In this document: piece after piece, positions 38,780-47,166 of the stretch
Numbering within the stretch: position 1 is the first letter of the stretch
Layout: every line of letters begins with the position of its first letter
NCBI GenBank assembly: GCA_964242625.1
Contig: CAXTAO010000002.1
Coordinates: forward strand, 124,001 to 188,000
From: JASLDZ01 sp964242625
GTDB taxonomy: Bacteria > Pseudomonadota > Alphaproteobacteria > Caulobacterales > Caulobacteraceae
Direction of reading: 5' to 3'
Length of the DNA: 64,000 nt
The notes under the pieces: generated by a model
The model's database searches: none
Told to the model about the DNA's origin: nothing
The model's input: the letters and a program-made list of their open reading frames with translations, nothing else
Made by a program: the position numbers and the translations under genes

Positions 38780-38840
38780 TGGAGCAAAATGCTCACGACG
38801 CTCGAACGGCGTCGCCACCAGGTTTCGAAGGAACCTCACT
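38780..38840 (+). promoter_or_regulatory. Structured flagellin mRNA leader with a buried ribosome binding site
   Basis: Three hairpins follow one another: GAGCA/TGCTC at 38782-38794, CGACGC/GCGTCG at 38796-38814, and GGTTTC/GGAACC at 38821-38835. The last encloses the Shine-Dalgarno AAGGA (38828-38832) just before the GTG start. This would hold translation off until the stem opens. A leader of this sort is where FlbT acts on flagellin mRNA in Caulobacter. Pairing was done by eye. Confidence 0.6.
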
Positions 38841-40097
38841 GTGACGAACAGCATCAACACGAACTACGGCGCGCAGGTCGCTCTTCAGACCCTGAACGCC
38901 ACCAATTCGGCTCTGGCGACGACGCAGAACCGCATCTCGACCGGCCTGAAGATCAACGACGCCAAGGACGACAGCGCCGTGTGGTCCGTCGCCCAGACCA
39001 TGCGTTCGCAGAACGCCGCCCTGGACGCCGTCACCGCCTCGCTCAACCGCGGCGTCTCGACCCTGAACGTGGCCAACACCGCCGGCACCGCGGTCAGCGA
39101 CCTCTTGACCCAGATGCAATCGGCCGTGCTCGCCGCTTCCGATACGAGCCTCGACCAGACCAGCCGCAACTCGTACCAGCAGAAGTACGCCTCGCTGGCC
39201 GGCCAGATCAGCACATACATCAAGAACGCCTCGTTCAACGGCGTTAACCTGCTGGACGGCTCGACCACGAAGTACAGCGCGCTGGCCAACGCCGACGGCA
39301 CCTCCACGATCACCGCTTCGGGCCAGAACCTGGCGCTGGCGACGTCCTACACGGGCGGCGTCCAGGGCACGGCTTCGACCCTGACGGCGACCGCGGCTCC
39401 CGGCACGGCGACGACCGCCATCACCGCCGCCACCAAGTTCGACGTCTCCGTCGACGGCGGCACGGCGATCGCGGTGAGCCTCTCGGCGACTGGCGGCGCG
39501 AACGGCGACGGCAAGTACTCGGCCGCCGATCTCGCCAACGCGATCAACAACACGACCGGTCTCGCCGGCGTGGCTTCGGTCGACACGAACGGCCACCTGA
39601 AGCTCACCTCGCCGAGCACCGCCTCCGCGACCGCCGTGGCGGTCTCGGTGGACGCTACGACGCCTGGCAACTTCACGACTGCGGCGACCATCCAGACCGG
39701 GCTCGGCTTCGCCTCGCTCGCCGGCACGACGCAGACGGCCACCACCGCCTTCACCGAGGCGGGCGGCGGATCAAACATCCAAGTGTCTGGCGCCGAGACC
39801 TTCACGGCCACCACCAACTACGCCGACCTGATCTCCAAGCTGAAGACCTCCATCGCCAACGTCTCGTCGTCGCTCGGTTCGCTGGGCGCCGCCAACAACG
39901 CGATGACCAACCACATCAGCTTCGTGTCCAAGCTGCAGGACAGCTTGACCACGGGCGTGGGCAACCTGGTCGACGCCGACGTGGCGAAGGAGAGCGCGAA
40001 CCTCACCGCCCTGCAGACCAAGCAACAGCTCGGCGTGCAGGCGCTGTCGATCGCCAACTCGTCCTCGAGCGTGCTCCTCAGCCTGTTCCGCGGCTGA
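38841..40097 (+). CDS. Flagellin (first copy)
   Basis: 418 residues from GTG 38841. The N-terminal D0/D1 region (NSINTNYGAQVALQTLN, QNRISTGLKINDAKDDSA) and the C-terminal region (LVDADVAKESANLTALQTKQ, GVQALSIANSSSSVLL) are classic alphaproteobacterial flagellin. Between about residues 165 and 330 lies a Thr/Ala/Gly-rich insertion forming the exposed D2/D3 domains, so it is longer than the 270-280 residues of the main Caulobacter flagellins. It is exported through the flagellar type III system and makes the filament. The second flagellin at 40641 has the same length. Confidence 0.96.
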   Translation: MTNSINTNYGAQVALQTLNATNSALATTQNRISTGLKINDAKDDSAVWSVAQTMRSQNAALDAVTASLNRGVSTLNVANTAGTAVSDLLTQMQSAVLAASDTSLDQTSRNSYQQKYASLAGQISTYIKNASFNGVNLLDGSTTKYSALANADGTSTITASGQNLALATSYTGGVQGTASTLTATAAPGTATTAITAATKFDVSVDGGTAIAVSLSATGGANGDGKYSAADLANAINNTTGLAGVASVDTNGHLKLTSPSTASATAVAVSVDATTPGNFTTAATIQTGLGFASLAGTTQTATTAFTEAGGGSNIQVSGAETFTATTNYADLISKLKTSIANVSSSLGSLGAANNAMTNHISFVSKLQDSLTTGVGNLVDADVAKESANLTALQTKQQLGVQALSIANSSSSVLLSLFRG

Positions 40098-40117
40098 TCG
40101 AACACGTGATCGCGGCG

Positions 40118-40147
40118 GCGCGGAGGCTTCAAGGCCTCCGCGCCTTC
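40118..40147 (+). terminator. Terminator after the first flagellin gene
   Basis: GGCGCGGAGGC and GCCTCCGCGCC form an 11-bp stem with a six-base TTCAAG loop, followed by TT. It lies 20 bases after the flagellin stop and probably ends that transcript. Confidence 0.75.
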
Positions 40148-40193
40148 CGCTCCCGAGCAGCAGAGGCGCCGGCAGAAGCCGGCGAAGCCGGAG

Positions 40194-40517
40194 ATGACCG
40201 ATCCCATCGCTCCCTTGACGCCCGCGCTCCCGCTCGCATCCGTGCGCGGGGCCAAGGCGCAGGCGGCGGCCCCCGTCGGGGCTGCTGCCGATCCTAGCCC
40301 GTTCGCCGCCGCCTCGGCTGCGCCGGCCGCCCCGGCCGCGCCGCCGCCGGCCCCCGCCCAGAGCCCCGTAGCGCTCAGCGTGGACCGCGACCCCAGCGGC
40401 GTGTTCGTCTACACCCTCACCGATCGCGGGACGGGTCAGGTGCTGGCGGTTATCCCGCGCGCCCTGACCCAGAGCCCCACCGGCAACCCCGGCGGCGAGG
40501 TCGACATCCAGGCCTGA
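40194..40517 (+). CDS. FlaG-like flagellar protein
   Basis: 107 residues. The first 60 are Ala/Pro-rich and disordered. The last 45 hold VDRDPSGVFVYTLTDRGTGQVLAVIPR, which has the shape of the FlaG domain (a beta hairpin with DxxTGxVlxxIP). FlaG proteins affect filament length and are often encoded beside flagellin. It sits between the two flagellin genes on the same strand. Start ATG 40194 with GGAG directly upstream. The assignment rests on the C-terminal motif and position. Confidence 0.65.
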   Translation: MTDPIAPLTPALPLASVRGAKAQAAAPVGAAADPSPFAAASAAPAAPAAPPPAPAQSPVALSVDRDPSGVFVYTLTDRGTGQVLAVIPRALTQSPTGNPGGEVDIQA

Positions 40518-40540
40518 CGCCGCCCCGCGCCGTCCGGCGC

Positions 40541-40572
40541 GGTTAACCGTTGGGCTACCATTGATGGTTAAC
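40541..40572 (+). promoter_or_regulatory. CtrA-like half sites before the second flagellin gene
   Basis: TTAACCGT at 40543-40550 and ATGGTTAA at 40564-40571 (TTAACCAT on the other strand) face each other. TTAACCAT is the half-site form bound by CtrA in Caulobacter. No convincing sigma-54 promoter was seen before the second flagellin gene, so it may be controlled differently from the first. Confidence 0.4.
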
Positions 40573-40640
40573 GTCTCCTCCGATCGGAGCGGGGCGCCTG
40601 CATGCATGCGCGCCCCCAGGCTTCAAGAACGAGGCGCGGG

Positions 40641-41897
40641 ATGTCGAACAGCATCAATACAAACGTCCAGGCCCAGGTGGCCCTGCAGACGCTGAATGCG
40701 ACCAACCAGTCGCTGGCGAACACGCAGAACCGCATCTCCACCGGGCTGAAGATCAACGACGCCAAGGACGATAGCGCGATCTGGTCCGTCGCCCAGACCA
40801 TGCGCTCGCAGAACAGCGCGCTGGACGCGGTGACCGCCTCGCTCAACCGCGGCAAGTCCACGCTCGACGTCGCCAACACCGCCGGCACCGCAATCAGCGA
40901 CCTCCTGACCCAGATGCAGTCGGCCGTGCTGGCCGCCTCCGACCCCAGCCTCGACCAGACCAGCCGCAACTCCTACCAGCAGAAGTACGCGTCGCTGGCC
41001 AAGCAGATCACCACCTACGTCAAGAACGCCGCCTTCAACGGCGTGAACCTCCTGGACGGCTCGACGCCGACCTACAGCGCGCTGGCCAACGCCGACGGCA
41101 CCCAGACGATCAGCGCCCAGGGCCAGAACCTGACGCTCGCCTCCAGCTACACCGGGGGCGTCGCCGGCGTGGCTTCGAACCTGGTGGGCACGGCGCTTCC
41201 AGGGGCGGCGACGACGGCCATCACCGCCTCGTCCAAGTTTACCATCTCCGTCGACGGCGGCACGGCGATCCCCGTCACCCTCTCCGCCACGGGCGGCTCG
41301 GCGGGGAACGGCAAGTACAGCGCGCAGGACCTCGCCAACGCGATCAACAGCACGACGGGGCTGACGGGCGTGGCGCAGGTCGACTCGACCGGCTTCCTGC
41401 ACCTGACCTCGCCCACCACGACCAGCGCCACGGCCATCGCGATCGCGCCGGACGGCACGACCCCCGGCAACTTCACCAGCGCGGCGGTGCTGCAAACGGC
41501 GCTGGGCTTTGCTTCCTCGGCCGGCACGGCGCAGACGGCGGCGACGCCCTACACCGAGACGGGGGGAGGCGGCATCATCGCCCTCTCCGGATCGGAGAGC
41601 TTCACCTCCACCACCAACTACGCCGACCTGATCTCCAAGCTGAAGACCACCATCTCCAATGTCTCGTCGGCGCTGGGCCTCCTCGGCGCGGCCAACAACG
41701 CCATGACCAACCACCTGAGCTTCGTCTCGAAGCTGCAGGACAGCCTGACCACCGGCATCGGCAACCTGGTCGACGCCGACGTCGCCAAGGAAAGCGCCAA
41801 CCTGACCGCCCTGCAGACGAAGCAGCAGCTGGGCGTGCAGGCGCTCTCGATTGCGAACTCCTCGCCCCAGACGATCCTGGCGCTGTTCAAGGGCTGA
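40641..41897 (+). CDS. Flagellin (second copy)
   Basis: 418 residues from ATG 40641, with GAGG six bases upstream. The ends are almost the same as in the first flagellin (NSINTNVQAQVALQTLN; LTALQTKQQLGVQALSIANS), while the middle domain differs at many positions and keeps the same length and repeats of the SVDGGTAI.V.LSATGG kind. The two are recent paralogues. They probably form one filament of mixed subunits. The gene lacks the buried ribosome binding site of the first copy. Confidence 0.96.
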   Translation: MSNSINTNVQAQVALQTLNATNQSLANTQNRISTGLKINDAKDDSAIWSVAQTMRSQNSALDAVTASLNRGKSTLDVANTAGTAISDLLTQMQSAVLAASDPSLDQTSRNSYQQKYASLAKQITTYVKNAAFNGVNLLDGSTPTYSALANADGTQTISAQGQNLTLASSYTGGVAGVASNLVGTALPGAATTAITASSKFTISVDGGTAIPVTLSATGGSAGNGKYSAQDLANAINSTTGLTGVAQVDSTGFLHLTSPTTTSATAIAIAPDGTTPGNFTSAAVLQTALGFASSAGTAQTAATPYTETGGGGIIALSGSESFTSTTNYADLISKLKTTISNVSSALGLLGAANNAMTNHLSFVSKLQDSLTTGIGNLVDADVAKESANLTALQTKQQLGVQALSIANSSPQTILALFKG

Positions 41898-41951
41898 TCG
41901 TCGCGCTTCGGCGCAGGACGGCCGCGCCCGATTCGGGCATAGGCTGGCGGC

Positions 41952-42506
41952 ATGATCGACCTGCGCGAGATCGGGCCGGACGACGCCGAGCGGCTCTACC
42001 ACTGGCGGCGCGAGCCGGAGGTGGACCGCTGGATGTACTCCGGCCCGCCCCAGCGCATGGAGGACCACCTCCGCTGGTTCGAGGGCTTCCTGGCCGACCC
42101 CGACCGCTTCGGCTGGATCGTGCTGCGCAACGGCGGCGAATGCGGCTTCATGGGGCTGACCGGCCTCACCGGCGGGCAGAAGCGCGCCCAATGGGGCTGG
42201 TACATCGGCGAGGCGGAGGCGCGGGGCCGCGGCGCCGGCCGAGCCGCCCAGGCCCTGGGGCTCGACCTCGCCTTCGACCGCTTCGGCCTGCAGAAGGTCT
42301 GGTCCGAGGTCCTGGCCGACAACGACACCGCGCTGAAGAGCCAGCAGGCCGCGGGTTTCCGCCGCGAGGGCTACCTCCGCCGACACATGCTCAAGTTCGG
42401 CGTCTATCGCGACGTGGTGCTGCTCGCCGTCCTCAAGGAGGAGTGGGGCGCACGCCGCCAAGCGCTGCGCCGCGAACTGGCGAGCTCGGGGCTGATCGCC
42501 GCCTGA
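41952..42506 (+). CDS. GNAT acetyltransferase, PseH/FlmH-like
   Basis: 184 residues with the GNAT fold: LREIGPDDAERLYHWRREP at the start, the acetyl-CoA loop EARGRGAGRAAQALG, and DNDTALKSQQAAGFRREGYLRR near the end. This pattern and the N-terminal WR motif match PseH, which N-acetylates the UDP-amino-sugar precursor of pseudaminic acid; the Caulobacter counterpart is FlmH. Its position beside flagellin supports a role in flagellin glycosylation. No other pse/flm genes are in the window, so the pathway would be completed elsewhere. Confidence 0.7.
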   Translation: MIDLREIGPDDAERLYHWRREPEVDRWMYSGPPQRMEDHLRWFEGFLADPDRFGWIVLRNGGECGFMGLTGLTGGQKRAQWGWYIGEAEARGRGAGRAAQALGLDLAFDRFGLQKVWSEVLADNDTALKSQQAAGFRREGYLRRHMLKFGVYRDVVLLAVLKEEWGARRQALRRELASSGLIAA

Positions 42507-42584
42507 GCACTCCTTGCGTGTTAACGCGCGGGAAGGCGGCGATCGGCCATGCTGCATGGGACCGCAAACGCTGGGGCTTTTCGC

Positions 42585-45314
42585 GTGACCATCGGCATCG
42601 ACACTTCGGTGCTCACCAGCTGGTACGCGGCGCGCTACGGCGTGGGTACGACCGCCACCGCGTCCACGACCGCCGCCGCCCAGCGCGCCCCCACGCCGCC
42701 TTGGGGTCAGGCGACCGAGACCGCGACCGTCAGCGCGCTCACCCAATCGGTGCTGAACGGCGGGGCCTTCATCACGCCGGGCGCGGCCAAGCTCGACGCG
42801 CCCGCCACCGCCGCCTCGTCGAGCGACTATCGGAACCTGTTCGCCCTGTATCAGGGCCTCTCGGCGCTGAACGGGCTGGCTCAGCAGGCGCAAAGCCCCA
42901 ACCTCCCGGCCTCACAAGCGGCGCAGCTGCAGAGCCGCTTCGCCGCCGGCCTGAAGGAGGTTCAGGGCTTTCTGTCCGGCAAGCCTTTCACCTCGCTCAG
43001 CTTCGCCGACGGCGCCTCGGGGGCGACGTCCACGGCCAAGACCGGGCTCGAGCTCGCCTCGTCCACCTACACGGGGCGCACGGCGGCGACGGGCGCGTCG
43101 TCCACGCCGCTTTCCGGTCTCGACCCGGACGCGAAGTTCAGCGCGACCGTCACCCGCACCGCGATCGGCGGGACCAGCACGCCCGTGCAGGTGAACTTCG
43201 ATCTCTCCGAGATGGGCGACACGCCGCGCTCGCTGAGCGCGGTGGTCAGCTACATGAACGGCAAGTTCGCCGCGGCGGGCGTGGTCACGCGCGTGTCCGT
43301 GCAGCGCACGGCCGGAGCGGCGAACACGACGACGGTCAACGGCCAGACCGTCAGCCTCGGCGGGAGCGCGCCCGATAAGTTCGCCATCACCGTCAACGGG
43401 TCGTCGGCCGAGAGCCTGAGCTTCTCCGCGCCCCACGCACGCCCGGCCGTCTATCTCGCTCAGACGGCGGGCACGACCACGGGGGACGCCCCCACCGCCG
43501 TGCAGCAGCTCCTGAAGTTCGACCCTGCGGCGGGAACGGCGGACGGCGCAGACCGCACCTTCGGCCAGACGCTGCCGGCGGGCCTCGGCGCGGTGCGCGC
43601 GACGGCCACCGGGCCGGACGGCTCGGTCTATCTCCTGGCCGACGTCACCGGTCCCACCCCCGACGGCCAGGCGATCAAGGGCTCGGGCGACGTGGCCCTC
43701 GTGCGCTACGACGGCGCGGGCCAGCTCGACTATGTCCAGACGCTGGGCGCGGCGAACAGCGCCTCCGGTCTGGCGCTCGCGGTATCGGCCGATGGGAAGG
43801 AGGTCGCGGTCGCGGGCGCGGCGGTGGGCGACCTCGACCGCGGCGACGCGCCGGACGCCACGCAGGCGGCGAGCTTCGTCCAGGTGTTCGGCTCGAACGG
43901 CGACGCGCTGTGGAGCACGCGCGGGCCGGTCGGGCAGCAGCCCCAGGCGGTCGCCTTCGCCGCGGACGGGTCGGTCGTCGTCAGCGGCGCGACCCACACC
44001 GACCTCGGCCTGCCCGGCGCGCAGGGAGCCTTCCTGCAGAGCTACGCCGCCACCGACCACACCGCGTTCGACGGGACCGACCTGGGCTACAAGGTCACCA
44101 CCACCTCCGCCGCCGACCCCGGCGCCCGCGGGGAGGCGCCGTCAGGGCTCGCCACCCTCCCCGACGGTCGGATCGCCACCGCCTCGGTCGAGAACGGCCA
44201 CGCCGTGCTGCGCGTCTACGCCGGCCCGCTGACCACGGGCGCTCAGCCGCAGGCGGTGCGGGACCTGGGCGACCTCGGCGGCGGATCGATCGCGGGTCTG
44301 GCCGTGGGCGCCGATGGGTCGCTCGTGGTCGCGGGGACGAGCGGCTCGGGCGCGCTCGACGCGGGAACGGCCACCACGAGCTACAGCGGCGGCCGCGAGG
44401 CCTTCGTGGCGAAGGTCTCGGCCGATCTCCAGCCGTCGGCGGCCGACACGCTGAGCTATGTCGACCTGGGCGGGTCGGCCACGGTGTCGAGCCTGGCGGT
44501 CTCGGGCGGCCAGGTGGTGCTCGCGGCGCAGGTGGCGGGCGCGCCGGTCGCCTCGGGCGACGACCCCTCCCACGCCACCGTGCTGGCCGCGGTCGACCCA
44601 TCGACCGGAGAGGTCGCCTGGTCCGACCGTGCCTCCGCCATCGACGGCCAGGGCGCGCCGACGAGCGTGGCGGTCGCCGCCCAGGGCTCTTCGGCGCTCG
44701 ATGCGCTGGGCCTGCCCTCCGGCGCGATCAATGCGGCGCCCTCCACGCTCGTGACGACGGGCACATCGGCCCGGGCGGGCGACAGCCTCACCGTGCAGGT
44801 GGGGGCGGGCGCGACGACGACCGTGACGCTGGAGGCGGCAGACACGCTCGCCAGCCTCGCCCAGAAGATCAACCGCGCGGCGGGCTACAATCTCACCGCG
44901 TCGGTCTCCAAGAGCAGCGGAGAGAACGCCCTGACGCTGGCCGCAGGCGCCACGCCCGTGACCCTCGCCGCCGGGCCTCAGGGGTCCGACCTTCTGAAGG
45001 CGCTGGGGCTCTCGTCCGGGATCGTGCAGACCGCCTCGACCGCGCGCAACACCAAGAACTCGGTCCAGGCGCTGCCCTATGCGCTGAACATCGGGACCGC
45101 GCTCAGCCTCGCCAGCACGACCACCGCCAAGTCCGCGCAGGGCGCATTGCAGGCGGCGATGGCCACGGTGCAGCGCGCCTACACCGCGCTGATCACTCCG
45201 CCCGCCTCGACCACCTCGACCGCGAGCACCGCATCGACGGCGGCGTCGGCCTACACGCAGGGGCGCATCGCCGACTATCAGCTCGCCCTGGCGCGCCTGA
45301 CCGGCTCGAGCTGA
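42585..45314 (+). CDS. Large FlaEY-like flagellar-locus protein with a beta-propeller core
   Basis: About 909 residues from GTG 42585; ATG 42549 is possible but the twelve added codons lack the GC-rich third positions of the gene. The start IDTSVLTSWYAARYG and the tail AMATVQRAYTALI...ADYQLALARL are helical and flagellin/hook-like. The centre (about 315-690) has repeats such as VALVRYDGAGQLDYVQTLG and FVQVFGSNGDALWSTRG, which look like SBBP-type beta-propeller blades. The region 735-830 resembles flagellin or FliD inserts. It has no signal peptide and may be secreted by the flagellar machinery. In Caulobacter a protein of this size, FlaEY, lies near the flagellins; the match is inferred from position and size. 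Confidence 0.6.
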   Translation: MTIGIDTSVLTSWYAARYGVGTTATASTTAAAQRAPTPPWGQATETATVSALTQSVLNGGAFITPGAAKLDAPATAASSSDYRNLFALYQGLSALNGLAQQAQSPNLPASQAAQLQSRFAAGLKEVQGFLSGKPFTSLSFADGASGATSTAKTGLELASSTYTGRTAATGASSTPLSGLDPDAKFSATVTRTAIGGTSTPVQVNFDLSEMGDTPRSLSAVVSYMNGKFAAAGVVTRVSVQRTAGAANTTTVNGQTVSLGGSAPDKFAITVNGSSAESLSFSAPHARPAVYLAQTAGTTTGDAPTAVQQLLKFDPAAGTADGADRTFGQTLPAGLGAVRATATGPDGSVYLLADVTGPTPDGQAIKGSGDVALVRYDGAGQLDYVQTLGAANSASGLALAVSADGKEVAVAGAAVGDLDRGDAPDATQAASFVQVFGSNGDALWSTRGPVGQQPQAVAFAADGSVVVSGATHTDLGLPGAQGAFLQSYAATDHTAFDGTDLGYKVTTTSAADPGARGEAPSGLATLPDGRIATASVENGHAVLRVYAGPLTTGAQPQAVRDLGDLGGGSIAGLAVGADGSLVVAGTSGSGALDAGTATTSYSGGREAFVAKVSADLQPSAADTLSYVDLGGSATVSSLAVSGGQVVLAAQVAGAPVASGDDPSHATVLAAVDPSTGEVAWSDRASAIDGQGAPTSVAVAAQGSSALDALGLPSGAINAAPSTLVTTGTSARAGDSLTVQVGAGATTTVTLEAADTLASLAQKINRAAGYNLTASVSKSSGENALTLAAGATPVTLAAGPQGSDLLKALGLSSGIVQTASTARNTKNSVQALPYALNIGTALSLASTTTAKSAQGALQAAMATVQRAYTALITPPASTTSTASTASTAASAYTQGRIADYQLALARLTGSS

Positions 45315-45362
45315 GCGGGCCGCCTTCTCCGCCGCGCGCGGCTCTGCTAGCGGTGGCGCTCG

Positions 45363-46070
45363 ATGGCCGACGTCCCGTCCCGAACCTTCGCCGAGCGGCT
45401 GCGCGAGCCCCGCGTGCTGTGGGCGCTCGCGGGCGGGGCGCTGCTCCTCGTGGTCGTTCTCTTGGGCGCGCTCGCGCTGTCGCGGCGGGGTGGCGCCGCG
45501 GTGCCCGCGAGCGCGTCGTCGGGCGAACTGCAGATCGAGGCGGGACGCGCGACCTCGACGGGTGCGACGGCTTCGCTGCGCTGCTTCGTCGGCGGCCAGA
45601 TGGTGGGCGAAATGGCGCTCGGCGACTGCGCCGCGCGCAACGGCGTCTCCTCCCAGGCGCTGGACGTGGGGCTGCCGCCGCCCGCGGCTCCCGCCTCCGC
45701 GGAGCCGACGCCCTCCGTCGAGCCCTCGCCGCAGGTCTCCGACCTCCAGCGCAGCGCCCAGGCGCCCGTCCAGCCCGCCCAGCCGCCCGTGGTCACGGCC
45801 GACGCGGGTTCAGGCGACGAGGAGTCGCGGGGCCAGTGCCTCAGCTACGCCGGGGGCGGCTGGCGCGCGGCGCGCGGTGGGGCGGGCTCGCTCAAGGGAT
45901 GCGTGCACGCCCTCTACGACGGCCGTTGCGTGCGCGCGGGAGAGGCGCTGTATGGGCGCTACGGCGCGCTGACGCTCCGGCTCGTTCCGGGCCGCGTGGA
46001 GATCGCCAGCGACAACAGGAGCTTCCGCCAGCTGGTCGGCCAGACCACCGAGTGCAGCATCGACGACTGA
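45363..46070 (+). CDS. Single-pass membrane protein of unknown function
   Basis: 235 residues. One membrane helix (about 19-40, ALAGGALLLVVVLLGALAL) follows a short cytoplasmic end. The outer part has a first small domain with a cysteine pair (SLRCFVGG, LGDCAARN), a Pro-rich linker, and a C-terminal domain with GQCLSYAGGGWRA, LKGCVHALYDGRCVRAGEALYGRYG and TECSID. The last domain, with regular cysteines, appears to be a small beta-sheet module. It is 48 bases after the FlaEY-like gene. I do not recognise a family. Confidence 0.6.
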   Translation: MADVPSRTFAERLREPRVLWALAGGALLLVVVLLGALALSRRGGAAVPASASSGELQIEAGRATSTGATASLRCFVGGQMVGEMALGDCAARNGVSSQALDVGLPPPAAPASAEPTPSVEPSPQVSDLQRSAQAPVQPAQPPVVTADAGSGDEESRGQCLSYAGGGWRAARGGAGSLKGCVHALYDGRCVRAGEALYGRYGALTLRLVPGRVEIASDNRSFRQLVGQTTECSIDD

Positions 46071-46119
46071 GGCGCCCGGCGCTGGAGCCCTCCGCGGCGC
46101 TCGTGGTAGGAGGGCCGCG

Positions 46120-46515
46120 ATGACCGCCCTCCGCCGCCTCGCCCTCCTTGCGTTCGCGCCGGCGCTCCTCGTCCCCGCGGCCTGCACGAGCGGCGGTCCG
46201 AACCCCCCGACCGAGACGGGCGTCTGCTACTCCGTGGCGCAGCCCAAGAAGGGCGAGTACAAGTTCAACGTCGTCTCCCGCAACGTGACCGACCTCGAGC
46301 ACTGCGGCGCCAACCTTGAGGCGATGCGGATCAAGTTCCTGTCGATGGGCGGCAATCGGTCGACGATGACGGGCGTCTACCAGGGCCACTACATCTTCAT
46401 CAACCACGCGGGGCTGTTCTCCTCCACCGAGCTGGACGGCCCGCAATACCCGCTGCTGGTCCGCACGGGGGACGGACGACTGGCCCGCCCGGGTGCGGTG
46501 GCCGAGCCGCAGTAG
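46120..46515 (+). CDS. Hypothetical lipoprotein
   Basis: 131 residues with AGGAGG upstream of ATG 46120. The N-terminus ends in the lipobox VPAAC, so the mature protein is acylated at Cys22. The remaining part has CYSVAQPKKGEYKFNVVSRNV and a second cysteine in LEHCGANLEAMRIKFLSMGG, then GVYQGHYIFINHAGLFS. It looks like a compact alpha/beta domain conserved in Caulobacterales, but I cannot name it. It is 49 bases after the preceding membrane-protein gene and may share its transcript. Confidence 0.7.
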   Translation: MTALRRLALLAFAPALLVPAACTSGGPNPPTETGVCYSVAQPKKGEYKFNVVSRNVTDLEHCGANLEAMRIKFLSMGGNRSTMTGVYQGHYIFINHAGLFSSTELDGPQYPLLVRTGDGRLARPGAVAEPQ

Positions 46516-46543
46516 CGGCATTGACTCCTCCCCCAGGGGCGGA

Positions 46544-46558
46544 GAACGTTAACGGAAC
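46544..46558. promoter_or_regulatory. LexA (SOS) box of ssb
   Basis: GAACGTTAACGGAAC is GAAC-N7-GAAC, the reverse complement of the alphaproteobacterial LexA site GTTC-N7-GTTC, with both halves perfect. It lies 33 bases before the ssb start, just upstream of a TATATT -10-like sequence. ssb belongs to the LexA regulon in Caulobacter, which agrees. Confidence 0.8.
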
Positions 46559-46591
46559 ATCGCAAGCGTCTATATTCTTAATGGGGGGCTC

Positions 46592-47158
46592 ATGGCCGGC
46601 AGCGTCAACAAGGTCATCCTGGTCGGAAACCTGGGCAAGGATCCCGAGATCCGCACCCTGGGCTCGGGCGACAAGGTCGCCAACCTCAGGCTCGCCACCA
46701 CCGAGACATGGCGGGACAAGGCCTCGGGCGAGCGCAAGGAGAAGACCGAGTGGCACTCGGTCGTAATCTTCAACGATAACATCGTCGGCGTGGTCGAGCG
46801 TTACCTGAAGAAGGGCTCGTCGGTCTACGTCGAGGGCGCGCTGCAGACGCGCAAGTGGCAGGACAAGGAAGGACAGGAGCGCTACTCGACCGAGGTGGTG
46901 ATCCAGCGCTTCGGCGGGCAGCTCACCATGCTGGGGGGCCGCGGCGACGGCGCTGGGGCGGGGTCCGACGACGAGATGGGCGGCGGCTACGGCGGCGGCG
47001 GCGGGGGCGGCGGGCGCGGGGACTACGGCGGCGGCGGCGGTGGTCGCGGGGGCGGCTCGGGTGGCGGCGACTATGGTCGTGGCGGCGGTCGCTCGGGCGG
47101 AGGTTCGTCGCCCAAGGAGAGCTTCCCCGCCGACCTCGACGACGAGATCCCGTTCTAG
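46592..47158 (+). CDS. ssb: Single-stranded DNA-binding protein
   Basis: 188 residues. The OB fold begins VNKVILVGNLGKDPEIRT and includes TEWHSVVIFN and VYVEGALQTRKW. A long Gly/Arg-rich disordered linker (about 115-175) precedes the acidic tip DDEIPF, which recruits replication and repair partners. It binds ssDNA as a tetramer. It is controlled by the LexA box upstream and converges on the oxidoreductase gene with an eight-base gap. Confidence 0.97.
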   Translation: MAGSVNKVILVGNLGKDPEIRTLGSGDKVANLRLATTETWRDKASGERKEKTEWHSVVIFNDNIVGVVERYLKKGSSVYVEGALQTRKWQDKEGQERYSTEVVIQRFGGQLTMLGGRGDGAGAGSDDEMGGGYGGGGGGGGRGDYGGGGGGRGGGSGGGDYGRGGGRSGGGSSPKESFPADLDDEIPF

Positions 47159-47166
47159 GCGGAGCG

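Noticed and set aside
40590..40625. Sigma-54 promoter for the second flagellin gene
   Set aside because: One GG-N10-GC match exists, but the flanking consensus bases are missing and the leader would be only about 24 bases.
46975..47110. Short GC-rich repeats that might be a CRISPR or minisatellite
   Set aside because: They encode the Gly-rich linker of Ssb in frame; no spacers or regular repeats exist.
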